The notes under the pieces were generated by a model. The model saw nothing but the letters and a program-made list of their open reading frames with translations, was not told the DNA's origin and ran no database searches. The position numbers were made by a program, and so were the translations under genes. A stretch of DNA of 64,000 nt from Flagellimonas aurea (GTDB lineage: Bacteria; Bacteroidota; Bacteroidia; Flavobacteriales; Flavobacteriaceae), in the NCBI RefSeq assembly GCF_017313785.1, contig NZ_JAFLNL010000013.1, forward strand, positions 1-64,000, in the 5' to 3' direction. Below are positions 54,684 through 63,093 of this stretch, piece after piece; positions within the stretch are counted from its first letter, which is position 1; each line of letters opens with the position of its first letter.

Positions 54684-55523
54684 TTAACCGGTGAACAATC
54701 GAAGGGTAAAACTGGTCGCCCTTCGGTACAATTTAAATTTGAGCAAGACAATAAAGCCAATGGTCCCGAGTTCAATGATCGGGGCAAAGAATTCACTCCC
54801 AAAATCAAAACCAAAGAGGTTCCCCCAGAAGTTGGTACTGATCTCCGTATAAAGGTTGTTGACGAAGACATTGACCAAAAAGAAGGCGGGCACCAGCATA
54901 TATACAGCTGCATACAACTTAAAAAACTGATAGGCCAAGGGCCTGAATTTCTCAAAGACGGCCAAACTGATGACCAAGGGAAAAAAGGCCTGTAGGATTC
55001 CCAACAGGAAATACCGCTCCGCAAGGAACAAAGGATAGATGAACAGGTCCATCAACCAAAGAATGACCCCGATGATAAAGGCCAAGACCTTCAAACCGTA
55101 CAAAGGGGTCACCAGGGCCTCATACAACAGTGCCATGGCCTTTTTGGCGGCTTCCAAGGCACCCACATCCCGTTCCAGATCTACATCCTGCAGCTGCAAT
55201 GGGAGGAGTGCCGGAGCCGTGTCCCGGTATTGGACCTCAATGGCCACCAAAATGCCATCGAAGACTCCCAATACCTCTGTGGAGAAAATGACCAGCAGCA
55301 CCACCAAAAAATTCTTGGCCAGTTCCGTTGGGGTCAATCCCCAGGTATGGCCATCGATGGTGGCGATGCCCTCATTGTATTTCTTCAATATATTTATCAA
55401 AAAGAACAGGACGGCCAAGGTCTTCATCCCCACAATGGTATATTGGGAGAAATCACTGTCCTTGATGGTCTGAAAGACCGCATCCACATATTCCAATCCT
55501 ATGCCCAAAAAGTATCCCGCCAT
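54684..55523 (-). CDS. traJ: Conjugative transposon protein TraJ
   Basis: Multi-spanning inner-membrane protein, 279 residues, VirB6/TrbL-like in arrangement (about seven helices, e.g. TLAVLFFLINILKKY, KNFLVVLLVIFSTEVLG, KVLAFIIGVILWLMDLFIYP, GFIVLLKFKLYRR). Probably forms the membrane translocation platform. It overlaps the preceding gene by 1 bp (TAATG-type join). Confidence 0.85.
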   Translation of the reverse strand: MAGYFLGIGLEYVDAVFQTIKDSDFSQYTIVGMKTLAVLFFLINILKKYNEGIATIDGHTWGLTPTELAKNFLVVLLVIFSTEVLGVFDGILVAIEVQYRDTAPALLPLQLQDVDLERDVGALEAAKKAMALLYEALVTPLYGLKVLAFIIGVILWLMDLFIYPLFLAERYFLLGILQAFFPLVISLAVFEKFRPLAYQFFKLYAAVYMLVPAFFLVNVFVNNLYTEISTNFWGNLFGFDFGSEFFAPIIELGTIGFIVLLKFKLYRRATSFTLRLFTG

Positions 55524-56128
55524 CAGTATTCCGTTTCCCGATTATTGATAATATCCTGCATCCTCCGAAAGGAGATGATCTCTCGATAGCGACGGGTCTT
55601 GACCTCAAGCTCGGCCACCATTTCCTGGGACTGGACTTTCTTTTCCATCAAAATGGCGGTACGCTCCGCATCGGTCATCTTCAAAAAATCACTAGACAAG
55701 ATCTGGTATACAAAATCCAGGTCATCAATGGCCGTATCCATGATCTGCTCAAAGGCTTTGGATACCTGTTCCACTTCCCCCGCCTTGATATAGGGGGAGT
55801 TCAGAATATCACGAAGATCGTTCTGTACCGTTCGAAATAAAATCTCGTTGTTACGTGCCAATTCCCGAAGCGCCTTCAGTTGTTTGATGGTGTTATTGAC
55901 CTTGACAATATTGTCCTTCTGTTCCTTTAAAAACTCCACGGTCTTTAGCAGTTCAGAGGTCTGTTTGGCCGATTCCAACAAGGACTTCGTCATACTGATA
56001 AAGTTCGTGTTGTCATACACCGGCATCCCCTGGGCCGTAGCACGGCCGGACAAGGAAATGGCCAAGATCAGCGCCAAGATCCACAATCGGGGATTGTTCC
56101 ATAAGGTTTGTTTCCAATCTATTTTCAT
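55523..56128 (-). CDS. TraI/TrbJ-like exported transfer protein
   Basis: A 201-residue exported protein (signal peptide up to GRATAQG). The remainder is nearly all helical with an extended coiled-coil-like stretch (LLKTVEFLKEQKDNIVKVNNTIKQLKAL), as in VirB5/TrbJ-type transfer proteins. The position between TraG and TraJ is that of Bacteroides TraI (the small CTn protein, not the relaxase). Overlaps TraG by 4 bp. Confidence 0.75.
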   Translation of the reverse strand: MKIDWKQTLWNNPRLWILALILAISLSGRATAQGMPVYDNTNFISMTKSLLESAKQTSELLKTVEFLKEQKDNIVKVNNTIKQLKALRELARNNEILFRTVQNDLRDILNSPYIKAGEVEQVSKAFEQIMDTAIDDLDFVYQILSSDFLKMTDAERTAILMEKKVQSQEMVAELEVKTRRYREIISFRRMQDIINNRETEY

Positions 56129-58383
56129 ATCATTTTCTTTTGTTGATTTATAAATTCCGTAATGGCCCGTTCCATATCCCCGAACTGTGCAAAGAGTTCC
56201 ATGATCTGACCATGTTCCATCCCATCGGTGAGATAGGCCGCATAGACCTCTGGGGGTACCTCCAAGCGAAAGACATTGCTTTCCTTCCCGATTTTGATAA
56301 AGATTTCGGTGTATTTGCGCACCCCGGTAAGATTGTTTCTAAGGGACTTTAATTGATTGAGATCATGGTTGGAGAGGTGCAACCGTCTAACCAATTCATG
56401 ATAGCCCTTCTCGTTCCGCAGGCTATAAATTACTTGGGTATTCTCCAGGATACTTGCCGAAGTGGCATTTTCAGGTAACTGGTTGATGGATTGCAGGATG
56501 ATCCCAATGGCCCCGTTCTGTTTTCGGATGGCCTGGTAATAGAACTCCACACTCTCCAGGACATTGGGAAACTTGAGCTGCTTGGCAAACTCATCGAAAA
56601 GAATAATGCCCCTTTCCGAACGGTTTCGCCAAATGGTGCGTTGGATGGCCGACTTGATCAATTTGAGCATTACGGACAGGATTTCCCTATTGTCGCGCAC
56701 CTCGTCCAACTCAAAGACAATTAAACGCTTGTCCTCAATTTTATAGGTCTGATCTTCTGCCATATGAAACAGAAAACTGTACAGTCCCCCGTCCACATAT
56801 TCGGAAAGGATGTGCAAAAATCCATAGACATTGAAATCCGATTCCTGAACCCGTGTATCCTCGATCAAAGTATCTTTGTTCCTATCAACGAACTGATATA
56901 GGGAAGCCAAGGAATGCCCCTCCATGATCTTATTATAATAGTGCAACAACACTTTTTTCAAGGCCACTTCCTTGGATTTGGTCACATGGCTTTCCGCCAA
57001 GAGCTCCAAAAGGAACAGGGCCAGATCTTCCAAGCGTTCGGGATTCAAATCGGACTGTTCTGAAATGTAAAAGGGATTGATGCCCAGATTCTTCCCCTGT
57101 TCGTATCGCAATATGATATGATCATCGGGATACAATTGGGCAAATTTGGCATAGGAACCCCCTAGATCGATAATGACCAATCGTACATCGGCCTCAAAGT
57201 ATTGACGTAGAATATTATTGGCCAAAAAGGATTTCCCCTCCCCGGTCGGGGCGAATATGGCAAAGTTTCGGGCCTTGATACGCCGTTTCCCCTTATCCCA
57301 TATATCCTTGACCACAGGAATATTGTACTGTCTATCGTTAAAAACGATTCCTGTTTCATCAGAGCGATAATTGGTATTGTTGATATACAGACAAAGGGCC
57401 GCCTTTAGGTCCATCACAAAAAGATCCTCATTGGAAAGGTTGGAAGCATGACTGGGATAGGAGTTCAAAAAATAATGTTTGCGCTCCTCCCCGTTGGGAT
57501 GATAGGGTCGAATATCCAATTCCTTCAATTGCGCCTTGATGCCAGAAACAATGCGCTTTAACACGCCAACTTCCGTATGCCAGAAAACAATGTTCACATG
57601 GCCACGAACGATTCGTGCGGTATCATCCCCATTGATCCTGTCCAAGATATGTTGGACCTTGTTGCGAACCACTTTGTTCTGTGAACCAAAATTGGAGCTC
57701 TTGGAGAGTTCCTCTATTTTCTTGTCCAACTGTTTACGCCATTGATGGGTATCGTCCAGAAAAAGGATCTGGTTGATGATATGGTTTTCCCCCAATTCCA
57801 GTCCGAGACCGTCCAAGAAACCCTTGTGAAAATTGAATCCGTCCGAACTGAATTTCCCATTGGGCACACTGCTTTGCACGGTTTCACCAAAACAACCTTC
57901 ATTATTCATGGCCATCACATCGAAATAATGGTCCCCAATTTCTATGGGGCCTTTTCCAAACTGGATATCCGTATCAAAACCTTGATTGTATCCATTGAAA
58001 TAATCCTGGGTATGCTCCAATATTGCTTCAGGTTCCATGGGAACCATGGACACGCTTTTGGAGTTGTTGACATAGGATACCGCATCGTTCACCGAAGTAA
58101 TAAATTCCGCTACCTGCACATCCAGTTTACGGTGAAGACCATTCTCCACTTTTCGAAAGGGATTGACATATTTGGTGGCATTAATGGCCTTGTCAAGCGG
58201 AAGTACAAAGAAGAGATAACTCTGATGGTCCAAATGCTCCCTACCTACAAAATAATCATGGGTAGCCTTTGCCAGAAAGGTATCCCTTGGAAGGTTCCTA
58301 GCATCATAACCTTTCTTTTGATACCTATCCTGCTTATGGATAATAGCACCCACGGGCAAGGATTTAAAGGCTTGGAACCACAT
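56125..58383 (-). CDS. traG: TraG-family conjugation ATPase (VirB4-like), 5' truncated
   Basis: Conjugative transposon ATPase driving transfer. From ATG 58383 the product has 752 residues; complete relatives are around 830. Walker A GEGKS has its Lys at 384, and Walker B-like GIILFDEFAKQLKF and the IGIILQSINQLPE motif follow. The same frame stays open to 58567 without a start codon and reads TraG-like (SLSETNFEELHGMWFQAF), so the real N-terminus was lost by truncation near 58.5 kb. The gene is therefore likely inactive or starts internally. traA-F, the coupling protein and relaxase genes are not in the window. Confidence 0.85.
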   Translation of the reverse strand: MWFQAFKSLPVGAIIHKQDRYQKKGYDARNLPRDTFLAKATHDYFVGREHLDHQSYLFFVLPLDKAINATKYVNPFRKVENGLHRKLDVQVAEFITSVNDAVSYVNNSKSVSMVPMEPEAILEHTQDYFNGYNQGFDTDIQFGKGPIEIGDHYFDVMAMNNEGCFGETVQSSVPNGKFSSDGFNFHKGFLDGLGLELGENHIINQILFLDDTHQWRKQLDKKIEELSKSSNFGSQNKVVRNKVQHILDRINGDDTARIVRGHVNIVFWHTEVGVLKRIVSGIKAQLKELDIRPYHPNGEERKHYFLNSYPSHASNLSNEDLFVMDLKAALCLYINNTNYRSDETGIVFNDRQYNIPVVKDIWDKGKRRIKARNFAIFAPTGEGKSFLANNILRQYFEADVRLVIIDLGGSYAKFAQLYPDDHIILRYEQGKNLGINPFYISEQSDLNPERLEDLALFLLELLAESHVTKSKEVALKKVLLHYYNKIMEGHSLASLYQFVDRNKDTLIEDTRVQESDFNVYGFLHILSEYVDGGLYSFLFHMAEDQTYKIEDKRLIVFELDEVRDNREILSVMLKLIKSAIQRTIWRNRSERGIILFDEFAKQLKFPNVLESVEFYYQAIRKQNGAIGIILQSINQLPENATSASILENTQVIYSLRNEKGYHELVRRLHLSNHDLNQLKSLRNNLTGVRKYTEIFIKIGKESNVFRLEVPPEVYAAYLTDGMEHGQIMELFAQFGDMERAITEFINQQKKMI

Positions 58384-58728
58384 CCCGTGCAGTTCCTCAA
58401 AATTCGTTTCAGAAAGAGAGTATATAAACAGTGACCATCGGAACGGTTTTATGCCGTCCCTTGTCCGAGAAAATAGTGCGAGCTTAACTTTCGGGAATAT
58501 TGGTAAGAAAATAAAAGTTATAAGGCAAAATTCAAGCGTTGGTACCTGATGTGATTTATAATGGTTTCAAAAGCGCTCCTTGGGAACCCAATGGTTGCCC
58601 TTACCATGCATATAGACAAGTTTAAGAATTTTGGCCCAAGAGCACACTGTTCATTAATTTGTTTATAACACACCGTCGACAAAGCCCCTACCCCATTGAC
58701 TTTCTTCCTGGAAAAAACTAACTTCACT
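58384..58728. other. Junction region: remnant of traG 5' end
   Basis: The traG frame continues without a start codon from 58384 to a stop near 58567, then similarity ends, so this is the likely breakpoint of the conjugation operon. A minus-strand open frame of 77 codons at 58518-58751 begins inside an inverted repeat arm, but its product is unlike any protein I know and I do not accept it. Nothing else is recognised. Confidence 0.4.
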
Positions 58729-58801
58729 ACATGGTAAACATCGGTGTTCACAATTCACTTGAAATATCAAAATAGCTCATGAACACCGATGTTTACCATG
58801 T
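58729..58801. repeat. 22-bp perfect inverted repeat, 29-bp spacer
   Basis: Arms 58729-58750 and 58780-58801 are exact reverse complements of each other. Each arm contains ATG followed by AACACCGATG in the outward direction, so both strands show a short open frame beginning with the same residues (MNTDVYH). It lies between the truncated traG and the AbiE pair, 140 bp before the AbiE start. It may be a protein-binding site, a recombination site or a remnant of inversion; the spacer is shorter than known invertible promoters of this phylum. Confidence 0.6.
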
Positions 58802-58811
58802 GGAAAATTTG

Positions 58812-58845
58812 CCTAGTGCTGTTGGTCAAGACCAACAGCACTAGG
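58812..58845. repeat. 16-bp perfect hairpin with 2-base loop
   Basis: Arms 58812-58827 and 58830-58845 pair exactly (left arm starts CCTAGTGCTG). Only 10 bp after the 22-bp repeat and before the AbiE promoter. GC-richer than surroundings, it would form a strong cruciform or RNA hairpin. It lacks a good T run on either side, so terminator activity is uncertain; a recombination or binding site is as likely. Confidence 0.55.
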
Positions 58846-58892
58846 TTTACACCCTCCATCTTTTGTGATTTTCACTCTTGTCTCCCCAAAAA

Positions 58893-58927
58893 TTTATTCG
58901 TCACATTTTTTTACTAAATTTGTGACG
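58893..58927 (+). promoter_or_regulatory. AbiE promoter with overlapping operator-like inverted repeat
   Basis: A TAnnTTTG box (TAAATTTG, 58915-58922) with a TTTA element 18 bp upstream (58893-58896) fits the Bacteroidota housekeeping promoter. A 7-bp inverted repeat CGTCACA/TGTGACG (58899-58905 and 58921-58927) brackets the box, with another GTGAC at 58936-58940 just before the ATG. AbiEi proteins repress their own operon through inverted repeats, so this is a good operator candidate. Confidence 0.5.
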
Positions 58928-58943
58928 GAAAATAAGTGACAAA

Positions 58944-59558
58944 ATGCCCATACCCACTGAAAAACTTATAAAAAATTCAATTTCGAACCATAAGCGTGGA
59001 AAAATTTTTTTCCCGAAAAACTTTTCCAAATTCGGTACATCTGAAGCGATAAGGCAAGCATTGAAAAGGTTAGAGGACAAAGGTTTTTTGATCCGATTGG
59101 CCCAAGGCATTTATCTATATCCCAAAGAACACAAGCTACTTGGGACGTTATATCCGTCTTTGGAAGAAATTGCCAAAGCAATCTCTAAAAGGGATAAGGC
59201 CAGAATTATTCCCACTGGGATTCAGGCACTCAACCAACTGGGGCTTTCCACACAGGTACCTTTGAATTTAGTTTACTTAACGGACGGAACTTCCCGTACC
59301 ATATCCGTTGGGGAAAATACAATAAAGTTTAAAAAGGCTTCCCCTAAAATTCTAGCCGTCAAGAGTGAGACCAATATCCTTATCATGCAAGCCCTGCGCC
59401 AATTGGGCAAACACAATATAGATGACAAAACCTTGGAAAAAATAAATATGATACTCCAAAAGGTTGACAGAGAATCAATAGTTCATGATATGAAACTAGC
59501 TCCTGTTTGGATTTCTGAAATTATGCAAAATTCACTATCAAAAAGGGAACCGACATGA
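58944..59558 (+). CDS. AbiEi-like antitoxin (DUF6088 family)
   Basis: A 204-residue protein with an N-terminal winged-helix domain (NFSKFGTSEAIRQALKRLEDKGFLIRLAQGIYLYP) and the AbiEi-type C-terminal domain (IIPTGIQALNQLGLSTQVPLNLVYLTDGTSRTI). AbiEi antitoxins repress the operon and neutralise the toxin. The stop overlaps the toxin start by 4 bp, the classic arrangement of type IV toxin-antitoxin pairs. Confidence 0.88.
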   Translation: MPIPTEKLIKNSISNHKRGKIFFPKNFSKFGTSEAIRQALKRLEDKGFLIRLAQGIYLYPKEHKLLGTLYPSLEEIAKAISKRDKARIIPTGIQALNQLGLSTQVPLNLVYLTDGTSRTISVGENTIKFKKASPKILAVKSETNILIMQALRQLGKHNIDDKTLEKINMILQKVDRESIVHDMKLAPVWISEIMQNSLSKREPT

Positions 59559-60553
59559 AGGAATGGTTTGATTTATCCGAACAGGACAGAAGAGAAGTGA
59601 TTGTTCAAACAAGTATTTTAAAAGGCCTTTCACAGGCGGCCATAGAAAAGGATTGGTGGGTGGTCGCTGTCCTTCGCACCCTATTCGAAACCAAATATTC
59701 AAACCACCTGGTTTTCAAAGGAGGTACATCCTTGAGCAAAGCATGGAGACTTATTGAGCGCTTTTCGGAGGACATAGATCTGGGTATGGATAAATCCTTT
59801 TTTGAATTTGAGGGAGATCTTTCCCGAAAACAGGTTAAAAAACTTAGAAAGGCATCATGCAAGTTTGTGAGCGAGATACTGCCGCAAGATTTAGAGGATA
59901 AGCTTCATGAAATGGGCATCAAGGATTTTACCATCCATGTCCGCGATTTTGAAGAATCAGATACTGATCCCTTGGCCATTGAAATCCGCTATAAGTCATT
60001 GGTCGACAAGGTTCCCTATTTAGAACCAAGAATACTGGTTGAAATAAGCTCCAGGTCACTTCGGGGACCCTTTGAAAATAGAGAAGTTATATCGTTTATT
60101 GGGGAAATGTACAGAGGCCTATCCTTTGCTGATAAAGCCGTTAATATACCCACAGTTTTGCCTCAACGCACATTTTTGGAAAAACTGTTCCTATTGCATG
60201 AGGAATTTCAGAAACCAAAAGAACGGGGACCAATAAGAGGTCATCGAATGACAAGGCATTTATATGATGTATCCAGAATGATGGATACAGGATTTGGGGA
60301 ATCGGCAATAAAGGACAAAGCATTGTACGACAAAATTGTGGCACACCGAGAAGTATATGCACGAATATCTTGGATCGATTATTCAAAGCATGGTTATGAA
60401 ACTTTGAATTTCATTCCACCTGAAGAAGTTATGGCGGAATGGGAAGAAGATTATGCGGAGATGAAAGAGAGCATGTTCTATGGTAAAACGGAAAGCTTTA
60501 AAGATTTAATCAACAAGCTGACCGGCTTGAGAGATAGGTTTAATTCAGCCTAG
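59555..60553 (+). CDS. abiEii: AbiEii/AbiGii-family nucleotidyltransferase toxin
   Basis: A 332-residue nucleotidyltransferase. The N-terminal catalytic motif FKGGTSLSKAWRLIERFSEDIDLGMD contains the GG-S and D-x-D metal pair; later conserved parts are RTFLEKLFLLHEEFQ and RMTRHLYDVSRMM. AbiEii toxins stall growth by modifying tRNA or nucleotides and give phage defence or element stability. Downstream of the antitoxin with ATGA overlap. In this element, a likely stabiliser of the integrated island. Confidence 0.88.
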   Translation: MKEWFDLSEQDRREVIVQTSILKGLSQAAIEKDWWVVAVLRTLFETKYSNHLVFKGGTSLSKAWRLIERFSEDIDLGMDKSFFEFEGDLSRKQVKKLRKASCKFVSEILPQDLEDKLHEMGIKDFTIHVRDFEESDTDPLAIEIRYKSLVDKVPYLEPRILVEISSRSLRGPFENREVISFIGEMYRGLSFADKAVNIPTVLPQRTFLEKLFLLHEEFQKPKERGPIRGHRMTRHLYDVSRMMDTGFGESAIKDKALYDKIVAHREVYARISWIDYSKHGYETLNFIPPEEVMAEWEEDYAEMKESMFYGKTESFKDLINKLTGLRDRFNSA

Positions 60554-60791
60554 TTCATTTTGATTCCAATTGTTCTCAAATAGCCCAGAAACAGGACTCA
60601 AATGTTAAAGTAGCGTTGAAGTAGAGTCCCTTTCCGCGACAGCTGACTTTTGACCCCTTGAAACTAAGTGTCCTGTCTTATATGTTGAAGTCGAACTGCA
60701 TTCGATATTGCGCATAAAACAACCCGAAAATCAGCAAAAACTGCTTTCCTAAAAAGGTATTCTAAATAGAAATAACAATACCCCTACAGCT

Positions 60792-62066
60792 CTACCGTAC
60801 AATTCTCAAATTGGGAACCCCACTGTTATCTTGAATTTTATGGCTGCTCTCATCCAATATGTTTTTCAATTGGGCCATGTCCTTACTGATTTTCTTTTCC
60901 ACCACCCTTGCATACTTTTGGGTCGTGGAAAGCTTGGTATGCCCCAAGAGCTTGGAAACGGTCTCTATGGGTACGTCGTTCATAAGGGTGATTGTTGTTG
61001 CAAAGGTATGTCTGGCCACATGGAACGTTAGGTGCTTATCAATATTTGCCCTTTGTGCAATGATCTTTAGGTATTGGTTCACCTTTTGATTTGAGTACAC
61101 AGGAAGAACAATATCTTCATTTTTGGGAAAATCCGCATACTTCTCCAAGATTTTCTTGGCTTTGGTCAATAGGGGGACCTTGACTTCGGTCTTGGTCTTT
61201 TGGCGCTTTACATCGATCCATAGTTCCCCATCGATGCCGGATACGATACCGTTGGGTTTGAGAAGTTTGATCTCAATGTAGCTCAGTCCAGTATAGCATG
61301 CAAAAAGGAAAATATCGCGGACCAGTTCCATCCCCTTTTCCTCGAATTTCAATTGGCCCAGTGCCAAGATTTCCTCCTCTTCCAGAAAAGCACTGTCATA
61401 ATCCTCCATTTTCACTTTATAGAGGTTGAAGGGATTCTTGGGGATGCAATCAAATTTATAGGCCATGGTCACCAATTTCTTGAACCGTAGCATATGTTTC
61501 ATGATGCCATTGTTGTTCAATGTTTGGAACGACTTGATGGGTTCGCAGTTCCGCAGGAAGTTTTCAAATTCAATCAAAAAGGCATAGTTAATGGAGGCCA
61601 ACCCAATATCGGGCACCCGATATTTTTTGGCAATGAAACGTTTCAGGTAGGTCTCTGTAGAAGAATAGTTCTTGACTGTCCCTTTGGCCAGTTTGGGCAA
61701 CTCATAGGTTCGGTTATACTCCAAAAGGTCCAATAGGGTGAGCATCACCTTGTCCTTCCCCAGATATCTAAGCTTGATGGATTGTGCCGTTATAAAGTTG
61801 CTCTCCGCACAGAGTTGTCGATGGCATTCCAGTAATTTTGCCCGGACGTCGTCCAAATATTTGTTGACAACAACGGATTCACTGGCCCTATGGTCCATTT
61901 TTCCCAAAATAGGACACCATCGTTCTTCAAAAGTTGATCGATGGACACTGAGATCTGCATTTTTTCCTTTACATCTGATTCGGACATAAATTGGAAAACG
62001 TCCATCTTTTTTTCTTCCTGATTTTTTCAGCCAAAAACTGATACTGAAGGCGTTAGAGGTATTCAT
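60792..62066 (-). CDS. Tyrosine site-specific integrase (IntDOT-like)
   Basis: A 424-residue tyrosine recombinase: an arm-binding N-terminal domain (about 5-90), a SAM-like core-binding domain (about 105-215) and a catalytic domain. Catalytic residues: H349 and R352 (HVARH), H376 (LLGHTKLSTTQKY) and Y385. The first Arg of the family is Ser262 in YTGLSYIEI, as in CTnDOT-type integrases. It converges with the toxin gene across a 238-bp gap with no recognised gene. It is the only recombinase seen in the window and marks the right end of the element. Confidence 0.92.
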   Translation of the reverse strand: MNTSNAFSISFWLKKSGRKKDGRFPIYVRIRCKGKNADLSVHRSTFEERWCPILGKMDHRASESVVVNKYLDDVRAKLLECHRQLCAESNFITAQSIKLRYLGKDKVMLTLLDLLEYNRTYELPKLAKGTVKNYSSTETYLKRFIAKKYRVPDIGLASINYAFLIEFENFLRNCEPIKSFQTLNNNGIMKHMLRFKKLVTMAYKFDCIPKNPFNLYKVKMEDYDSAFLEEEEILALGQLKFEEKGMELVRDIFLFACYTGLSYIEIKLLKPNGIVSGIDGELWIDVKRQKTKTEVKVPLLTKAKKILEKYADFPKNEDIVLPVYSNQKVNQYLKIIAQRANIDKHLTFHVARHTFATTITLMNDVPIETVSKLLGHTKLSTTQKYARVVEKKISKDMAQLKNILDESSHKIQDNSGVPNLRIVR

Positions 62067-62215
62067 GTGTTCTCGCTTTAAGTTAAACTTTGGATTAAGC
62101 GAAAGTCAAATCACACGAAAAATCAATTACGGAAGTACAATTTAGGGAATTTTTCCCGACAAAAATAGGACACTCTATAGGACATCCTCATCGATGGTTT
62201 CAGATGGAAATAAAA

Positions 62216-62245
62216 AAAACCAGAAAAAATTAATTTTCTGGTTTT
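62216..62245. terminator. Bidirectional terminator-like hairpin
   Basis: A perfect 12-bp stem (62216-62227 with 62234-62245) with a 6-base loop (AATTAA) and A/T runs at both outer edges (AAAACCAG ... CTGGTTTT). It could end transcription coming from the TerB-like gene on the minus strand, 310 bp downstream of its stop, or shield the integrase. Confidence 0.5.
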
Positions 62246-62286
62246 CAATTAATTAAGGTTTTACTTAGTGTCATAAAACCATGGTT

Positions 62287-62300
62287 CGTCGGGATGACTG
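62287..62300 (-). other. Possible att relic resembling a tRNA 3' end
   Basis: Read on the minus strand the bases are CAGTCATCCCGACG, which I recall as the T-arm/acceptor end of several Bacteroidota tRNAs. The rest of a tRNA is absent, as expected if integration duplicated only the last bases of the gene. Position just upstream of the integrase gene fits an attachment site. The match is from memory and short, so it may be chance. Confidence 0.25.
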
Positions 62301-62554
62301 AATCATCAACGAAATCTTATATTGTTGAAAATCATTGTTTTAACACTGCTATTCCAAAGCGAATCCCGTTAAGAACACGGTAAGCAAAAAACAACTTTTG
62401 AACACAAATTTTATGTGTTTAATTATCATCAAAAATAAACATAAAATCCGTAGACCTGACAATAGTCACCGATTTTGTCTAAAATCTTTGAGCCAAATCC
62501 AGCAAGCACAAAAACAGCAGAATTGCTAGAGCAATCTTTATCAAAGCTTCACTT

Positions 62555-63091
62555 TTATTCATTTTTGTCTTTAACGTTATCCAAAATATCATCATCAATT
62601 TCACTTATCAACTCAAATTCATTTGAAATATGAGTATCAAAAAAGTCGTCTTGTAACCTTGATAAATACGAATCACTAATAATATCTTGTTCTAAGTAGT
62701 CTTCAAAATCAGGACGCTTTTCAAGAATTGGCTCGTTATCAATTTTCAACTTTGAACGAATCACCTTAAAAAACTTGATTTCGCTGTATTCGACTTTTTC
62801 GTCTGCTTTGATGGTGTCTATTGCAACTTCAATCAATTTCAATTCATTTTCTTCTGATAATTCAGTAGCCGTAAGTTCATTGAAATAACCTTTTAAAAAT
62901 TGATGACCGTCTTTATTGATCGCAAGTAACAAAGTGTCCAATTCGGCATTGATGTCTATTTCTCCGAAGGTTTTACGTTCCTTTTGCAGTTGCTTAATAA
63001 GTTTGACCTCACGTTTGTCAATATCGCCATCACAAGCCATACAAGAAAATGCAGTCCTGAGCAATAGTTTATTGAAATGTAATGTTTCCAT
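62555..63091 (-). CDS. TerB-like (tellurite resistance) domain protein
   Basis: A 178-residue protein. The first 120 residues form a TerB-type helical bundle (AFSCMACDGDIDKREVKLIKQL ... VAIDTIKADEKVEYSEIKFFKVI) with the acidic DGDID and ADEKV loops that may bind metal. The tail (about 130-178) is acidic. It starts 2 bp after the stop of the AAA gene. TerB-like domains often occur with ATPases in stress or phage-defence loci. Function unknown. Confidence 0.75.
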   Translation of the reverse strand: METLHFNKLLLRTAFSCMACDGDIDKREVKLIKQLQKERKTFGEIDINAELDTLLLAINKDGHQFLKGYFNELTATELSEENELKLIEVAIDTIKADEKVEYSEIKFFKVIRSKLKIDNEPILEKRPDFEDYLEQDIISDSYLSRLQDDFFDTHISNEFELISEIDDDILDNVKDKNE

Positions 63092-63093
63092 AT

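Larger units (their letters stand above)
62067..62554. other. Integrase upstream region, likely element end
   Basis: No gene. It holds a direct repeat TAGGACA (62166-62172, 62178-62184), a hairpin (62216-62245), a second short hairpin (7-bp arms at 62257-62263 and 62274-62280) and a tRNA-end-like fragment (62287-62300). Repeats of this kind fit integrase arm-type sites and an att core beside an integrase gene. To the right the gene content changes to a TerB/AAA pair. Confidence 0.4.

Noticed and set aside
54674..55024. N-terminal extension of traK upstream of 54673
   Set aside because: This part lies within traJ in a different frame and has Trp/Ser-rich non-TraK composition; ATG 54673 starts a typical TraK.
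58518..58751. 77-codon minus-strand frame starting in the 22-bp inverted repeat
   Set aside because: Product matches no known protein, overlaps the traG remnant in another frame and starts inside a repeat arm.
60554..60791. Possible small gene or terminator between the toxin and integrase genes
   Set aside because: No open frame of note, no clear stem with T run; only weak short repeats such as GTGTCCT.
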